A DNA stretch of 62,327 bases from Rikenellaceae bacterium (GTDB taxonomy: Bacteria > Bacteroidota > Bacteroidia > Bacteroidales > Rikenellaceae): contig SUZP01000007.1 in the NCBI GenBank assembly GCA_015059865.1, positions 1 to 62,327 of the forward strand, written 5' to 3'. The notes below the pieces were generated by a model. It was not told the DNA's origin and ran no database searches. It saw only the letters and a program-made list of their open reading frames with translations. A program made the position numbers and the translations under genes. Shown in pieces: positions 45,492 through 53,654 of this stretch. How positions within the stretch are numbered: the stretch's first letter is position 1; each line of letters opens with the position of its first letter.

Positions 45492-45800
45492 ATTTTTAGC
45501 TCTTTTTGTTGTTTTCGATTTCGCTCCACAAATGTAATAAATCTATTGTAAATACCGAAAAATTTGGGCGCAGAAAAATTGACAAGTTTGCAAAAACAAA
45601 AAAAAATCTCTATATTTCGGACTGTAATATGCCGCTTTTTGGGCTGACAATAGCAGATAAATAGGGTTAAGTGTTTGTCATACAAACAGTTTAGCAATGA
45701 AGTTTGCTCTTGGTTGGGTGATGTCAAAAAATGGAGGAACGAAAAATTTTATTAAAAAACACATAAACACAAACAACAAATTTTTAATTAATTAAAAACT
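45492..45800. other. 309-bp divergent region, trxB and exbB promoters
   Basis: trxB -7 CAAATGTA (45529-45536, reverse) and exbB promoter TTTG (45587-45590), 20 nt, TATATTTC (45611-45618). The exbB leader of about 175 nt contains a small hairpin GTTTGT/ACAAAC near 45675 and ends in an AT-rich tract. Confidence 0.6.
45587..45618 (+). promoter_or_regulatory. exbB operon promoter
   Basis: TTTG (45587-45590), 20 nt, TATATTTC (45611-45618), seven of eight matching TAnnTTTG. The leader is about 175 nt. Confidence 0.6.
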
Positions 45801-46598
45801 ATGAAAAAATTATTTTTGGTTTTGGCAGCTGCTGCAATGACATTCAGCACTGCAATCGCACAGGAGGCCGCTACTGCAACCGCAGAGCAGCCTGCAACCG
45901 AAGTAGTAGAGGCTGTTGAGGCTCCGGCTGAGGCAGTTCTCGATGCAGAGACAGAAATTGCAGGTGATTCGATTCACTACGTACTCATGCAGAAGTTCCT
46001 CGAAGGTGGTTGGGGTTGGATGCTCCCTATCCTCGTGGTATTGGTACTCGGTATGGCTATCGCTATCGAGCGTATCCTCTTCCTCTCGCTCTCGACTATC
46101 AACACCAAGAAGTTCATTGCACAGGTTGAGGCTGCTTTGAACGAGGGTGGCGTTGAGGCTGCTAAGGAGGTTTGCCGCAACACTAAGGGCCCTATCGCTT
46201 CTATCTACTATCAGGGACTTGACCGTTATCACCTTGGTCTTGACGCTGTTGAGAAGGCTGTTGTATCTTACGGCTCGGTTCAGACAGGTCAGTTGGAGTC
46301 GGGACTCGGTTGGTTGTCGTTGTTCATCTCGCTCTCGCCATCACTCGGATTTATGGGTACAGTGGTTGGTCTTGTTCAGTCATTCGACTCGATTCAGGCA
46401 GCAGGTGATATCAGCCCGGCACTCGTAGCAGGTGGTATGAAGGTGGCGCTCTTGACAACCCTCCTCGGTCTGATTGCAGCGATGGTTCTCCAAGTGTTCT
46501 ACAACTATGTTATCGTTAAGATTGACGGCATGGTTAATGAGATGGAGGACGCTTCGATTACCTTGACCGATATGCTCACTGCATACAACAAGAAATAA
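45801..46598 (+). CDS. exbB: MotA/TolQ/ExbB proton channel family protein
   Basis: 265 aa, inner-membrane proton channel subunit that powers TonB-dependent import. It begins with a signal-like helix (1-20, ends TAIAQ) and an Ala/Glu/Thr-rich linker (about 21-60), then a TM helix WGWMLPILVVLVLGMAIAIERILF in outline, a cytoplasmic loop, and the ExbB core GLGWLSLFISLSPSLGFMGTVVGLVQSF followed by the third helix ALLTTLLGLIAAMVLQVFYN. The N-terminal extension is a feature seen in Bacteroidetes ExbB proteins. First gene of the operon with a small membrane protein and two ExbD proteins, the presumed energy source for the SusC transporter. Confidence 0.92.
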   Translation: MKKLFLVLAAAAMTFSTAIAQEAATATAEQPATEVVEAVEAPAEAVLDAETEIAGDSIHYVLMQKFLEGGWGWMLPILVVLVLGMAIAIERILFLSLSTINTKKFIAQVEAALNEGGVEAAKEVCRNTKGPIASIYYQGLDRYHLGLDAVEKAVVSYGSVQTGQLESGLGWLSLFISLSPSLGFMGTVVGLVQSFDSIQAAGDISPALVAGGMKVALLTTLLGLIAAMVLQVFYNYVIVKIDGMVNEMEDASITLTDMLTAYNKK

Positions 46599-46634
46599 TT
46601 TGATTAACGAATAATCGTACACAAAACGAATATC

Positions 46635-47057
46635 ATGAAAAAGAAGTTGAATATGTTGATGGTGGCATTGTTCGTAATCACCCTTGCACTCGTTGGCTGG
46701 GCAGTGATTTCGGGTGGTGCAGAAGTAGCCATCAGTTGGAACCTCATTTGGGGCTATGTATTGCTCGTAGTGGCAGTTCTTAGCGTCATCTGTGCGGCCA
46801 TCAAGGGTACGATTACCAACCCTGCGGGATTAAAGAATACTCTTATCGCAACAGCTATTGTTGTAGTTGTTGTAGGCGCAGCTCTCGCCATTGCATTGAG
46901 CCACGATGGTTTGGTAGTTCCAAACTCGGCAGGTGGAGTATTTGACGACCCATTCGAGTTGGTTATTTCCGAGACAGGAATCCTCGTAACCTATGTGGTT
47001 GCAGCAGCAACAATCCTCGTTACACTTGTAGGAGAGGTTCGCAACGCATTAAAGTAG
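46635..47057 (+). CDS. Small membrane protein of the exb operon
   Basis: 140 aa with four hydrophobic segments (about 5-25, 33-53, 71-90, 115-136) and a short periplasmic loop (SHDGLVVPNSAGGVFDDPFELVI). No known family. Its place between exbB and exbD, 36 nt and 10 nt from them, suggests a part of the energising complex, as such genes occur there in other Bacteroidetes. Function is unproven. Confidence 0.7.
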   Translation: MKKKLNMLMVALFVITLALVGWAVISGGAEVAISWNLIWGYVLLVVAVLSVICAAIKGTITNPAGLKNTLIATAIVVVVVGAALAIALSHDGLVVPNSAGGVFDDPFELVISETGILVTYVVAAATILVTLVGEVRNALK

Positions 47058-47067
47058 TAGAGTATTT

Positions 47068-47658
47068 ATGGCTAAAAGTAAGAAAATACCTGAAATCAAC
47101 GCCTCGTCACAAGCGGATATCGCGTTTACCGTGCTTATCTTCTTCTTGGTGGTTTCCACTATGGATATAGATACCGGTATCGTGCGTATGTTGCCACCTA
47201 TGGCAGACCCGAATGTGAAGCAGGAGGATATCAAGGTGAAGGAGCGAAACCTTCTCTTGGTGTTCGTTTCGGGCTCGGGTAATATCATGGCTGGTGGTAA
47301 GGTTATCTCGTTGAACGCCTTGAAAGATAAGGCTAAAGAGTTTATCCTTAACCCACTCGACGATAAGGACCTTCCAGAGAAGAAGCCTACCGAAATCGAT
47401 ATGCCAGATGGCTCGAAGTGGACATATCCTGTAAGTGAGGGTGTTATCTCGTTGCAGAACACTCGTGATACAAGTTATCAGGTCTATATTCAGGTGCAGA
47501 ATGAACTTACTCGTGCCTTCAACGAGGTGCGTGACGAGGTTGCTATGAGCAAGTTTGGCAAGAAGTTCGCCGACCTGAGTGATGCCGAAAGTAAAGTAAT
47601 AACCAAGGCAATTCCAATGAAAATTTCGGAGGCAGAGCCGCGTAGAATGATTAAGTAG
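47068..47658 (+). CDS. exbD: ExbD/TolR family biopolymer transport protein (first copy)
   Basis: 196 aa. One N-terminal TM helix with the key Asp (ASSQADIAFTVLIFFLVVSTMD; the D precedes the hydrophobic stretch), then a periplasmic domain of about 150 residues. The proton-relay Asp and the following FFLV pattern define ExbD. It is longer than typical ExbD (about 140 aa), with an insert (NPLDDKDLPEKKPTEIDMPDG) and a C-terminal extension (EVAMSKFGKKFADLSDAES). Second exbD gene follows after 1 nt. Confidence 0.9.
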   Translation: MAKSKKIPEINASSQADIAFTVLIFFLVVSTMDIDTGIVRMLPPMADPNVKQEDIKVKERNLLLVFVSGSGNIMAGGKVISLNALKDKAKEFILNPLDDKDLPEKKPTEIDMPDGSKWTYPVSEGVISLQNTRDTSYQVYIQVQNELTRAFNEVRDEVAMSKFGKKFADLSDAESKVITKAIPMKISEAEPRRMIK

Positions 47659-47659
47659 T

Positions 47660-48130
47660 ATGGCAGTAATGAAGAAAAAGGGCGAGCGTGAAGTGCCCGC
47701 TATGTCTACCACATCGTTGCCCGATGTTGTATATATCATCTTGTTCTTCTTTATGCTCTCGACTTCGATGCGCGACCAGGAGTTGCTCGTAACTTACAAG
47801 TTACCTGAGGCTACCGAGGTGCAAAAACTCGAAAAGAAGAACTTGGTATCATATATACATATAGGTACACCTGCTTTGAATATGCAGGCGAAGTTTGGTA
47901 CTGCTCCGCGTATTCAGTTGAACGACTCATACAAAACTACGAAGGATATTTTGGACTTCGTAGCGGGTGAGCGTGATAACTTGAACGAGTCAGACCGTGC
48001 TTCGATGACTATATGTTTGAAGGCAGACGAGAATACAAAGATGGGTGTTGTTGCCGATGTGAAGCAGGAGCTTCGCCGTGCTAACGCCTTGAAGTTGTCT
48101 TATGCATCGTCGAAGGTGTTGAAGTACTAA
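47660..48130 (+). CDS. exbD: ExbD/TolR family biopolymer transport protein (second copy)
   Basis: 156 aa. Basic N-terminus, then a TM helix with the proton-binding Asp in TSLPDVVYIILFFFMLSTSMRD, followed by the periplasmic domain ending VVADVKQELRRANALKLSYASSK, which matches the usual ExbD C-terminus closely. Two dissimilar ExbD proteins in one operon are common in Bacteroidetes and may form mixed complexes. Ends before a strong T6 terminator. Confidence 0.91.
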   Translation: MAVMKKKGEREVPAMSTTSLPDVVYIILFFFMLSTSMRDQELLVTYKLPEATEVQKLEKKNLVSYIHIGTPALNMQAKFGTAPRIQLNDSYKTTKDILDFVAGERDNLNESDRASMTICLKADENTKMGVVADVKQELRRANALKLSYASSKVLKY

Positions 48131-48151
48131 TCGACACTTCGTACAATACAC

Positions 48152-48183
48152 AAGAGGCGCAATCCGCGAAGGTTGCGCCTCTT
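48152..48183 (+). terminator. exb operon terminator
   Basis: Perfect 11-bp stem AAGAGGCGCAA/TTGCGCCTCTT followed by TTTTGC; the T tract overlaps the arm (T6). Located 21 nt after the last exbD stop. Confidence 0.9.
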
Positions 48184-48201
48184 TTTTGCTACTAAATAGA
48201 G

Positions 48202-49584
48202 TTACATCAGCTTTTTTATCAACGAGAACAATCTGTATGGCATATATCGGAACGGCACATCGAAGCGCGTAGTTGTGGTAACCACAGACTTACGGTGTGA
48301 GAACACCTTGAAACTCTCCTCACCGTGATACGCTCCCATTCCCGAATTGCCGACACCTCCAAACGGTACATTCTCGTTGGCGATGTGCATAATAACATCG
48401 TTCAGGCAAGCACCACCCGAAGAGGTGTGGTGCAAAATCTCCTCGCCCTTGTCGGTTGAGCCGAAGTAGTACAACGCAAGCGGTTTTTCGCGCTCGGTGA
48501 CAAACTTTATCGCCTCCTCCGTCTCGGCAAAGGTTAAAAGCGGAAATATAGGGCCAAAAATCTCCTCTTGCATCACAGGAGCCGAAGGCGAAACATTATC
48601 CAAAAGCGTCGGCTCGATAAATCGTGTCTCTCTATCGTGACCACCACCAAAGCGGATTGCACCACTATCTAAGTAACTCACCAAACGGTCAAAAGCCTTG
48701 TCCGACACGATGCGGACAAAGTGTTTTGTCTTTTGAGGTTTGCGGCCAAGCAGCGAACGAAATGCCTTGCGCAACTCCTCCACAAACTCCTCTTTAATAT
48801 CTTGATGTACAAGCAGATAGTCGGGAGCAATACAGGTTTGACCTGCATTGAGTGATTTTCCCCACGCGATACGCTTGGCAGCAACCTTAATGTCCGCCTC
48901 TTTATCGACAATACAAGGACTCTTTCCGCCGAGTTCAAGGACTATGGGAGTGAGGTTTTTCGCTGCTGCAGCCATAACCTCGCGACCAAGCACTGGACTT
49001 CCCGTGAAGAAGATAAGGTCAAATCGCTCAGCCAAGAGTGTGCGATTGACATCGCGGTTGCCCTGCACGATGGCGATATAGTTGTCGTCGAATGTATCGT
49101 CAATCATCTGCTCCAACACATGCGACACATTCGGAACATAGGGCGATGGTTTCAGAATGGCGGTGCAACCCGATGAAATTGCTCCGACCAAAGGGTTGAG
49201 CAGAAGCTGCACGGGATAGTTCCAAGGAGCGATAATAAGGGTATTGCCGAGTGGCTCGCTCAACACCTTCGAGCGCGAAGGAAACATTTTTAATAAATTG
49301 GCTGTGCTCTTTGGGGATGCCCACGAAGAGATATTTTTTAAGTGGTTTTTAATCTCGCCGTATATGATGCTGAACTCGGTCATATAGGCCTCCTCGTAGG
49401 ATTTGTGCAGGTCATTCCACAGCGCCTCGGCAAGAGGTTTTTCCCACTTGTGCAACGAGTCGAGCAGACGCTGCAACATCTCTTTGCGGAACTTTACATC
49501 GAGGGTTGCCCCACTGCGAAAATAGTCGCGCTGTGATGCTACTACCCGCAAAATATACTCCGATGAACTATTCTCTACTGCCAT
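48202..49584 (-). CDS. Aldehyde dehydrogenase family protein
   Basis: 460 aa, NAD(P)-dependent oxidation of an aldehyde to the acid. Catalytic Cys is C251 in GQTCIAP and the general base Glu is E217 in LELGGKSP. The N-site LIIAPWNYPVQLLLNPLVGA and TGSPVLGREVMAAAAK bind the cofactor. The C-terminus ends in hydrophobic RYMPYRLFSLIKKLM, suggesting membrane or lipid contact as in class 3 fatty-aldehyde dehydrogenases. Relatives of this type act on medium- and long-chain aldehydes. The exact substrate is not known. Promoter TTTG/TATATTTG at 49637-49606. Confidence 0.9.
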   Translation of the reverse strand: MAVENSSSEYILRVVASQRDYFRSGATLDVKFRKEMLQRLLDSLHKWEKPLAEALWNDLHKSYEEAYMTEFSIIYGEIKNHLKNISSWASPKSTANLLKMFPSRSKVLSEPLGNTLIIAPWNYPVQLLLNPLVGAISSGCTAILKPSPYVPNVSHVLEQMIDDTFDDNYIAIVQGNRDVNRTLLAERFDLIFFTGSPVLGREVMAAAAKNLTPIVLELGGKSPCIVDKEADIKVAAKRIAWGKSLNAGQTCIAPDYLLVHQDIKEEFVEELRKAFRSLLGRKPQKTKHFVRIVSDKAFDRLVSYLDSGAIRFGGGHDRETRFIEPTLLDNVSPSAPVMQEEIFGPIFPLLTFAETEEAIKFVTEREKPLALYYFGSTDKGEEILHHTSSGGACLNDVIMHIANENVPFGGVGNSGMGAYHGEESFKVFSHRKSVVTTTTRFDVPFRYMPYRLFSLIKKLM

Positions 49585-49605
49585 TTTTCACAATTTTTAT
49601 CTCTA

Positions 49606-49637
49606 CAAATATATGTAAATTCTCTGTTGTTTACAAA
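49606..49637 (-). promoter_or_regulatory. Aldehyde dehydrogenase promoter
   Basis: Reverse strand: TTTG (49637-49634), 20 nt, TATATTTG (49613-49606), full consensus. It lies back to back with the aminotransferase promoter. Confidence 0.7.
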
Positions 49638-49656
49638 AAAGTTGCTGTGTTATCTC

Positions 49657-49686
49657 TTGAAAATGTGGTTATAATTAGTAACTTTG
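49657..49686 (+). promoter_or_regulatory. Aminotransferase promoter
   Basis: TTG (49657-49659), 19 nt, TAACTTTG (49679-49686). The expected transcription start near 49694 excludes translation from the TTG at 49684 and supports the ATG at 49711. Confidence 0.6.
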
Positions 49687-49710
49687 CGTAATAAAAATAG
49701 TATTAAAACA

Positions 49711-50916
49711 ATGGCAAACACACAAATTCTTCGCCGTCAATTTCTTGCAAATGTGGCTCAAACTTCGCCTTCGCCAATGTTGGTCGAGGTGGAGCGTGCC
49801 GAGGGTGTTTTCTTCTACACGCCCGAAGGAAAGCGCTATTTCGACCTTGTGTCGGGCGTATCGGTGAGCAATGTCGGCCACTCCAATCGCGATGTTATCG
49901 AGGCTGTCAAAAATCAAGCCGAGCAGTATATGCACATTATGGTCTATGGCGAGATGGTCGAGCGACCACAGGTTGAGTATGCCGTAGAGATTGCCGAGGC
50001 GTTGCCTGCACCATTGGAGAGTGTCTACTTCCTCAATTCGGGAGCCGAGGCTGTCGAGGGGGCGTTGAAGCTGGCAAAGAGATATACGGGGCGTACCGAG
50101 ATGATATCGATGCGCCGCGCCTACCACGGCTCAACGCACGGAGCAATGAGTATGATGGGCGAGCCCGAAGGCGAGGAGTGGAAAAATGCTTTCCGCCCAC
50201 TATTGCCCGACTGTAAGGCGTTGGATTTCAACTCGTTTGACGACATGCAACAGATAACCGAAAAGAGCGCTTGTGTATTGTGCGAGCCGGTGCAGGGCGA
50301 GGCGGGTGTGCGACCTCCGAAAGAGGGCTACCTGCAAGCTTTGCGCAAGCGATGCGACGAGGTGGGCGCACTGCTTATCTTCGATGAGATTCAGACCGGT
50401 ATGGGGCGTACGGGCGAGATGTTTGCCTGCACAAAATATGGCGTAACGCCCGACATCGTCTGCCTTGCAAAGGCTTTTGGCGGTGGTATGCCACTTGGTG
50501 CATTTGTTTCGTCAAAGGAGATTATGGACTCGTTGCAGGATAACCCTACACTCGGACATATCACAACCTTTGGTGGTCATCCCGTATGTTGTGCCGCAGG
50601 CTTAGCGGCTTTCCGCTACCTCAAAAAGCACAATGTTGTTGCCGATGTTGAACGCAAAGGAGCCTTATACGAGGAGTTGTTAAAAGACCACCCTGCCGTA
50701 CTCGGAATTCGCCGCAGCGGCTTGTTGTTGGCGGTGGAGCTTGGCTCGGAGGAGCGACTCTTCAAGGTTATGGAGATGTTCAAGGAGGAGGGTATTTTGA
50801 GCGATTGGTTTCTCTACTGCGCAACTGCATTCCGCATCTCGCCACCGCTTGTAATCTCGGATGACGAAATTCGTGAAAGCGTAGAGATTATTCGCCGCGT
50901 GCTTGATAGATTATAA
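49711..50916 (+). CDS. Class III PLP-dependent aminotransferase
   Basis: 401 aa. Transfers an amino group between an omega-amino compound and a 2-oxo acid. The PLP lysine is K254 in CLAKAFGGGMPLGAF, the cofactor Asp is D225 in IFDEIQTGMGRTG, and FLNSGAEAVEGALKLAKRYTGR and RRAYHGSTHG are class III blocks. Closest by appearance to acetylornithine or ornithine aminotransferases, although substrate cannot be fixed from the sequence. Followed at 25 nt by a C-S lyase-like gene and then a symporter, a possible amino-acid utilisation unit. Confidence 0.9.
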   Translation: MANTQILRRQFLANVAQTSPSPMLVEVERAEGVFFYTPEGKRYFDLVSGVSVSNVGHSNRDVIEAVKNQAEQYMHIMVYGEMVERPQVEYAVEIAEALPAPLESVYFLNSGAEAVEGALKLAKRYTGRTEMISMRRAYHGSTHGAMSMMGEPEGEEWKNAFRPLLPDCKALDFNSFDDMQQITEKSACVLCEPVQGEAGVRPPKEGYLQALRKRCDEVGALLIFDEIQTGMGRTGEMFACTKYGVTPDIVCLAKAFGGGMPLGAFVSSKEIMDSLQDNPTLGHITTFGGHPVCCAAGLAAFRYLKKHNVVADVERKGALYEELLKDHPAVLGIRRSGLLLAVELGSEERLFKVMEMFKEEGILSDWFLYCATAFRISPPLVISDDEIRESVEIIRRVLDRL

Positions 50917-50941
50917 AAATAGACCACTAACTCAATCGATT

Positions 50942-52114
50942 ATGAATTACGACTTTGACCAAATAATAGAGCGTCGTGGCACAGATTCAACCAAACACGA
51001 TGGTCTCGAACTATGGTATGGCAAGAGCGACCTGTTGCCAATGTGGGTTGCAGATATGGACTTCGCTACACCCGACTTCATCATTGAAGCCATAAAAGAG
51101 CGACTCGAACACCCAATCTTTGGTTACACCTTAAAATCTGAGCGCTACAACAAGGCCATTATCGATTGGGTGGCATCACATCACAATTGGCAAATCGAGA
51201 GCCATTGGATAAGTTTCATCCCCGGCATCATCAGGGGAATAGGTATGGCAATGGTGTCGCTGCTCGAAGCGGGCGATAAGGTTATAATTATGCCCCCCGT
51301 ATACTATCCATTTCGCAATGTGGCTGAGCATAACCACTTGGAAGTTGTAGAAAATCCACTGCGACACACCGAAGATGGTCGCTATGAGATAGATTTTGAA
51401 CACCTCGAAAAAGTGGCTGACAGCCGTTGTAAGATGCTTATTTTGGCCAATCCACACAACCCAATCGGCATTTTGTGGAGTCGAGAGACTCTCGTTCGCC
51501 TTGCCGAGTTCTGCCATAGCCGCGGTATAATTGTCGTCTCTGACGAAATTCATTGCGATATGGCTCTGTGGGGCAAACGCCATATTCCATTTGCATCGGT
51601 CAGCAGTAAGGCGGCTGAGTGCAGCATAACTTTCGGTGCAGCAACAAAAACCTTCAACATTGCAGGTTTTGTCTCCTCCTATGCCATCGTGTCAAACGAT
51701 ACTATACGCGAAAAGTTCTTCGGCTGGATGGAGGGAAATGAGCTAAATCAACCTAATCTCTTCGCCACGATAGCGACTATTGCCGCCTTCGAAAAAGGAG
51801 AACCTTGGCGACAAAAGATGATAGCCTATATTGAAGATAACATCAATTTTACCATCGACTATTGCCGTAAGTATATCCCGCAAATTGTTGCCATTCGACC
51901 AGATGCATCTTTCCTCGTATGGCTCGATTGCCGCGCATTAAACCTATCGCACGACGAACTTATCGACCTCTTCGTGAACAGGGCGAAACTCGCTCTTAAC
52001 GATGGTGCAATCTTCGGCGTAGGAGGCGATAGCTATATGCGATTAAATATCGGTACTCCGCGTGTTGTACTACAACAAGCATTGAAACAATTACAAGAGG
52101 CTATCAATCAATAG
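50942..52114 (+). CDS. MalY/PatB family pyridoxal-dependent C-S lyase or aminotransferase
   Basis: 390 aa, fold type I PLP enzyme. It starts in the MalY/PatB way (FDQIIERRGTDSTKHD...LPMWVADMDFATPDFI). PLP lysine K236 is in GAATKTFNIAG. NPHNPIG and SDEIHCDM bind the cofactor. Characterised relatives cleave cystathionine and other cysteine S-conjugates, giving pyruvate, ammonia and a thiol. Aminotransferase activity is the alternative. The ATG at 50942 is preferred over 50903, whose extra residues overlap the upstream gene. Cotranscription with the aminotransferase and symporter is likely. Confidence 0.88.
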   Translation: MNYDFDQIIERRGTDSTKHDGLELWYGKSDLLPMWVADMDFATPDFIIEAIKERLEHPIFGYTLKSERYNKAIIDWVASHHNWQIESHWISFIPGIIRGIGMAMVSLLEAGDKVIIMPPVYYPFRNVAEHNHLEVVENPLRHTEDGRYEIDFEHLEKVADSRCKMLILANPHNPIGILWSRETLVRLAEFCHSRGIIVVSDEIHCDMALWGKRHIPFASVSSKAAECSITFGAATKTFNIAGFVSSYAIVSNDTIREKFFGWMEGNELNQPNLFATIATIAAFEKGEPWRQKMIAYIEDNINFTIDYCRKYIPQIVAIRPDASFLVWLDCRALNLSHDELIDLFVNRAKLALNDGAIFGVGGDSYMRLNIGTPRVVLQQALKQLQEAINQ

Positions 52115-52151
52115 TATATGGCGCTTAACCCAAAACTATAAAAACAGAAAT

Positions 52152-53585
52152 ATGACCTCACTGACAACGCTTGCCGTAGTTGTTGCCTATATTATGTTGC
52201 TCTTTGTAGTGTCGCAACTTTCGGGTAGCAATCGTGAAGGAACAACACCCCAAAAGCATCCTCGTTGGCTCGTTTTGCTGGCATTGGTAAGTGCTCCGAT
52301 GACAGGCATTACATTTATCTCTATCCCAGGCTCTGTGGGGCAAGACGCCTTCGCCTATCTTCAACTAAATATGGGCGTTATTATCGCCTATGTTGTGATA
52401 GCCTACGGATTGGTACCTCTATACTATCGTCACAATGTAACCTCTTTGTATGAATACCTTGATAACCGTTTTGGTATGAGTAGCCACGCTACGGGGGCTT
52501 GGTTTTTTCTTGTGTCGAAGATGTTGTCTGCATCGTTGCGCCTCTTTGTGGTCTGTATGGTAGTGCAACAACTGCTCTGCAACGCTCTCGGAGTGCCATT
52601 TTGGGCTACGACCACACTCTTTATGGCATTGGTTTGGCTCTACACCCATCGCGGAGGAGTGTCATCGGTTATATGGGCAGACCTTATAAAGACAATCTGT
52701 ATGGTTTCGTGTGCCGTTATTTCGATAGGTTTTGTTCTCGATACGCTCGACCTCTCCTTTATTGAGGCTATGAAGATGAGCTCGGCAAGGGGTTTGACAA
52801 AGAGTTTTTTTGTGGAGGATATTAACGACAGCCGACACTTTGCAAAGATGTTTCTTTCGGGCGTATTTATGGTAATTGCCTCAACGGGACTCGACCAAGA
52901 CTTTATGCAGCGAGTGTTGAGTAGCGACTCACTACACTCGGCTCAACGCAATATGGTATTCTCCTCCATATTTCAGGTACTACTTATCCTTCTGCTTCTC
53001 CTCTTGGGGGCAATTTTCTACCTCTATATTGCCGAGAGTGGCAACACCGGGGTAACAGGAGATGATGCCTTTGCTTTTATTGCATCGCAGGAGGGGATGC
53101 CCGTATTGATGAGCGCACTACTTGTGTTGGGTGTTGTAGCGGCAACCTTCTCCTCGACAGGTGGCTCTTTGACGGCTCTCACAACCTCTTTTACGGTGGA
53201 TATACTGCACATCAAGCAGCGATTTGCAGATAAACAAAGACGCAAAATAGACCGCTTGGTGCATCTATCTATGGCGGTGATAATGATATTATTAGTCTTT
53301 ATCTTCGAGCGATGGGGGAGTAGTAGTTCGATAGAGCTGTTCTATCGTTTGGGAAGTTACACCTTTGGACCGCTGCTCGGAATGTTCACCTTTGGAGCCC
53401 TCTCGAAGCGCGAAGTTCGCGACCGTTATGTTCCTGCTGTGGCACTCGCAGCTCCGCTTCTATCGTTTATCCTCGACTACAACTCGGAGAGGTGGTTTGG
53501 AGGTTATCAATTTGGCTTTGAGATACTTCTGTTTAACGCCCTATTTACCATTGTCGGACTATTGATAATATCTCGCAAGAGATAG
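52152..53585 (+). CDS. Sodium:solute symporter (SSS family)
   Basis: 477 aa, inner-membrane Na+-coupled transporter with about 13 hydrophobic segments. The first helix is TLAVVVAYIMLLFVVSQLSGS, followed by the GITFISIPG loop, YEYLDNRFG, and the GLDQDFMQRVLSS and TFSSTGGSLTALTTSFTVDIL motifs typical of the SSS (SLC5-like) fold. The substrate may be an amino acid, sugar, or organic anion. Its place behind an aminotransferase and a C-S lyase suggests an amino acid or S-conjugate. Starts 37 nt after the lyase gene. Confidence 0.9.
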   Translation: MTSLTTLAVVVAYIMLLFVVSQLSGSNREGTTPQKHPRWLVLLALVSAPMTGITFISIPGSVGQDAFAYLQLNMGVIIAYVVIAYGLVPLYYRHNVTSLYEYLDNRFGMSSHATGAWFFLVSKMLSASLRLFVVCMVVQQLLCNALGVPFWATTTLFMALVWLYTHRGGVSSVIWADLIKTICMVSCAVISIGFVLDTLDLSFIEAMKMSSARGLTKSFFVEDINDSRHFAKMFLSGVFMVIASTGLDQDFMQRVLSSDSLHSAQRNMVFSSIFQVLLILLLLLLGAIFYLYIAESGNTGVTGDDAFAFIASQEGMPVLMSALLVLGVVAATFSSTGGSLTALTTSFTVDILHIKQRFADKQRRKIDRLVHLSMAVIMILLVFIFERWGSSSSIELFYRLGSYTFGPLLGMFTFGALSKREVRDRYVPAVALAAPLLSFILDYNSERWFGGYQFGFEILLFNALFTIVGLLIISRKR

Positions 53586-53613
53586 AAATACGACCTGTAC
53601 CATATAAAAAAAG

Positions 53614-53647
53614 GAACCTGTCTAACTTTCGTTTGTTAGACAGGTTC
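53614..53647. terminator. Bidirectional terminator, conserved-loop family
   Basis: Perfect 13-bp stem GAACCTGTCTAAC/GTTAGACAGGTTC with an 8-nt loop (TTTCGTTT), between the symporter gene and the last gene of the reverse-strand surface operon. Confidence 0.85.
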
Positions 53648-53654
53648 TCTATTA

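Noticed and set aside
49684..49710. TTG start that would extend the aminotransferase by nine residues
   Set aside because: It falls in the -7 promoter element TAACTTTG. The ATG at 49711 begins where family members begin.
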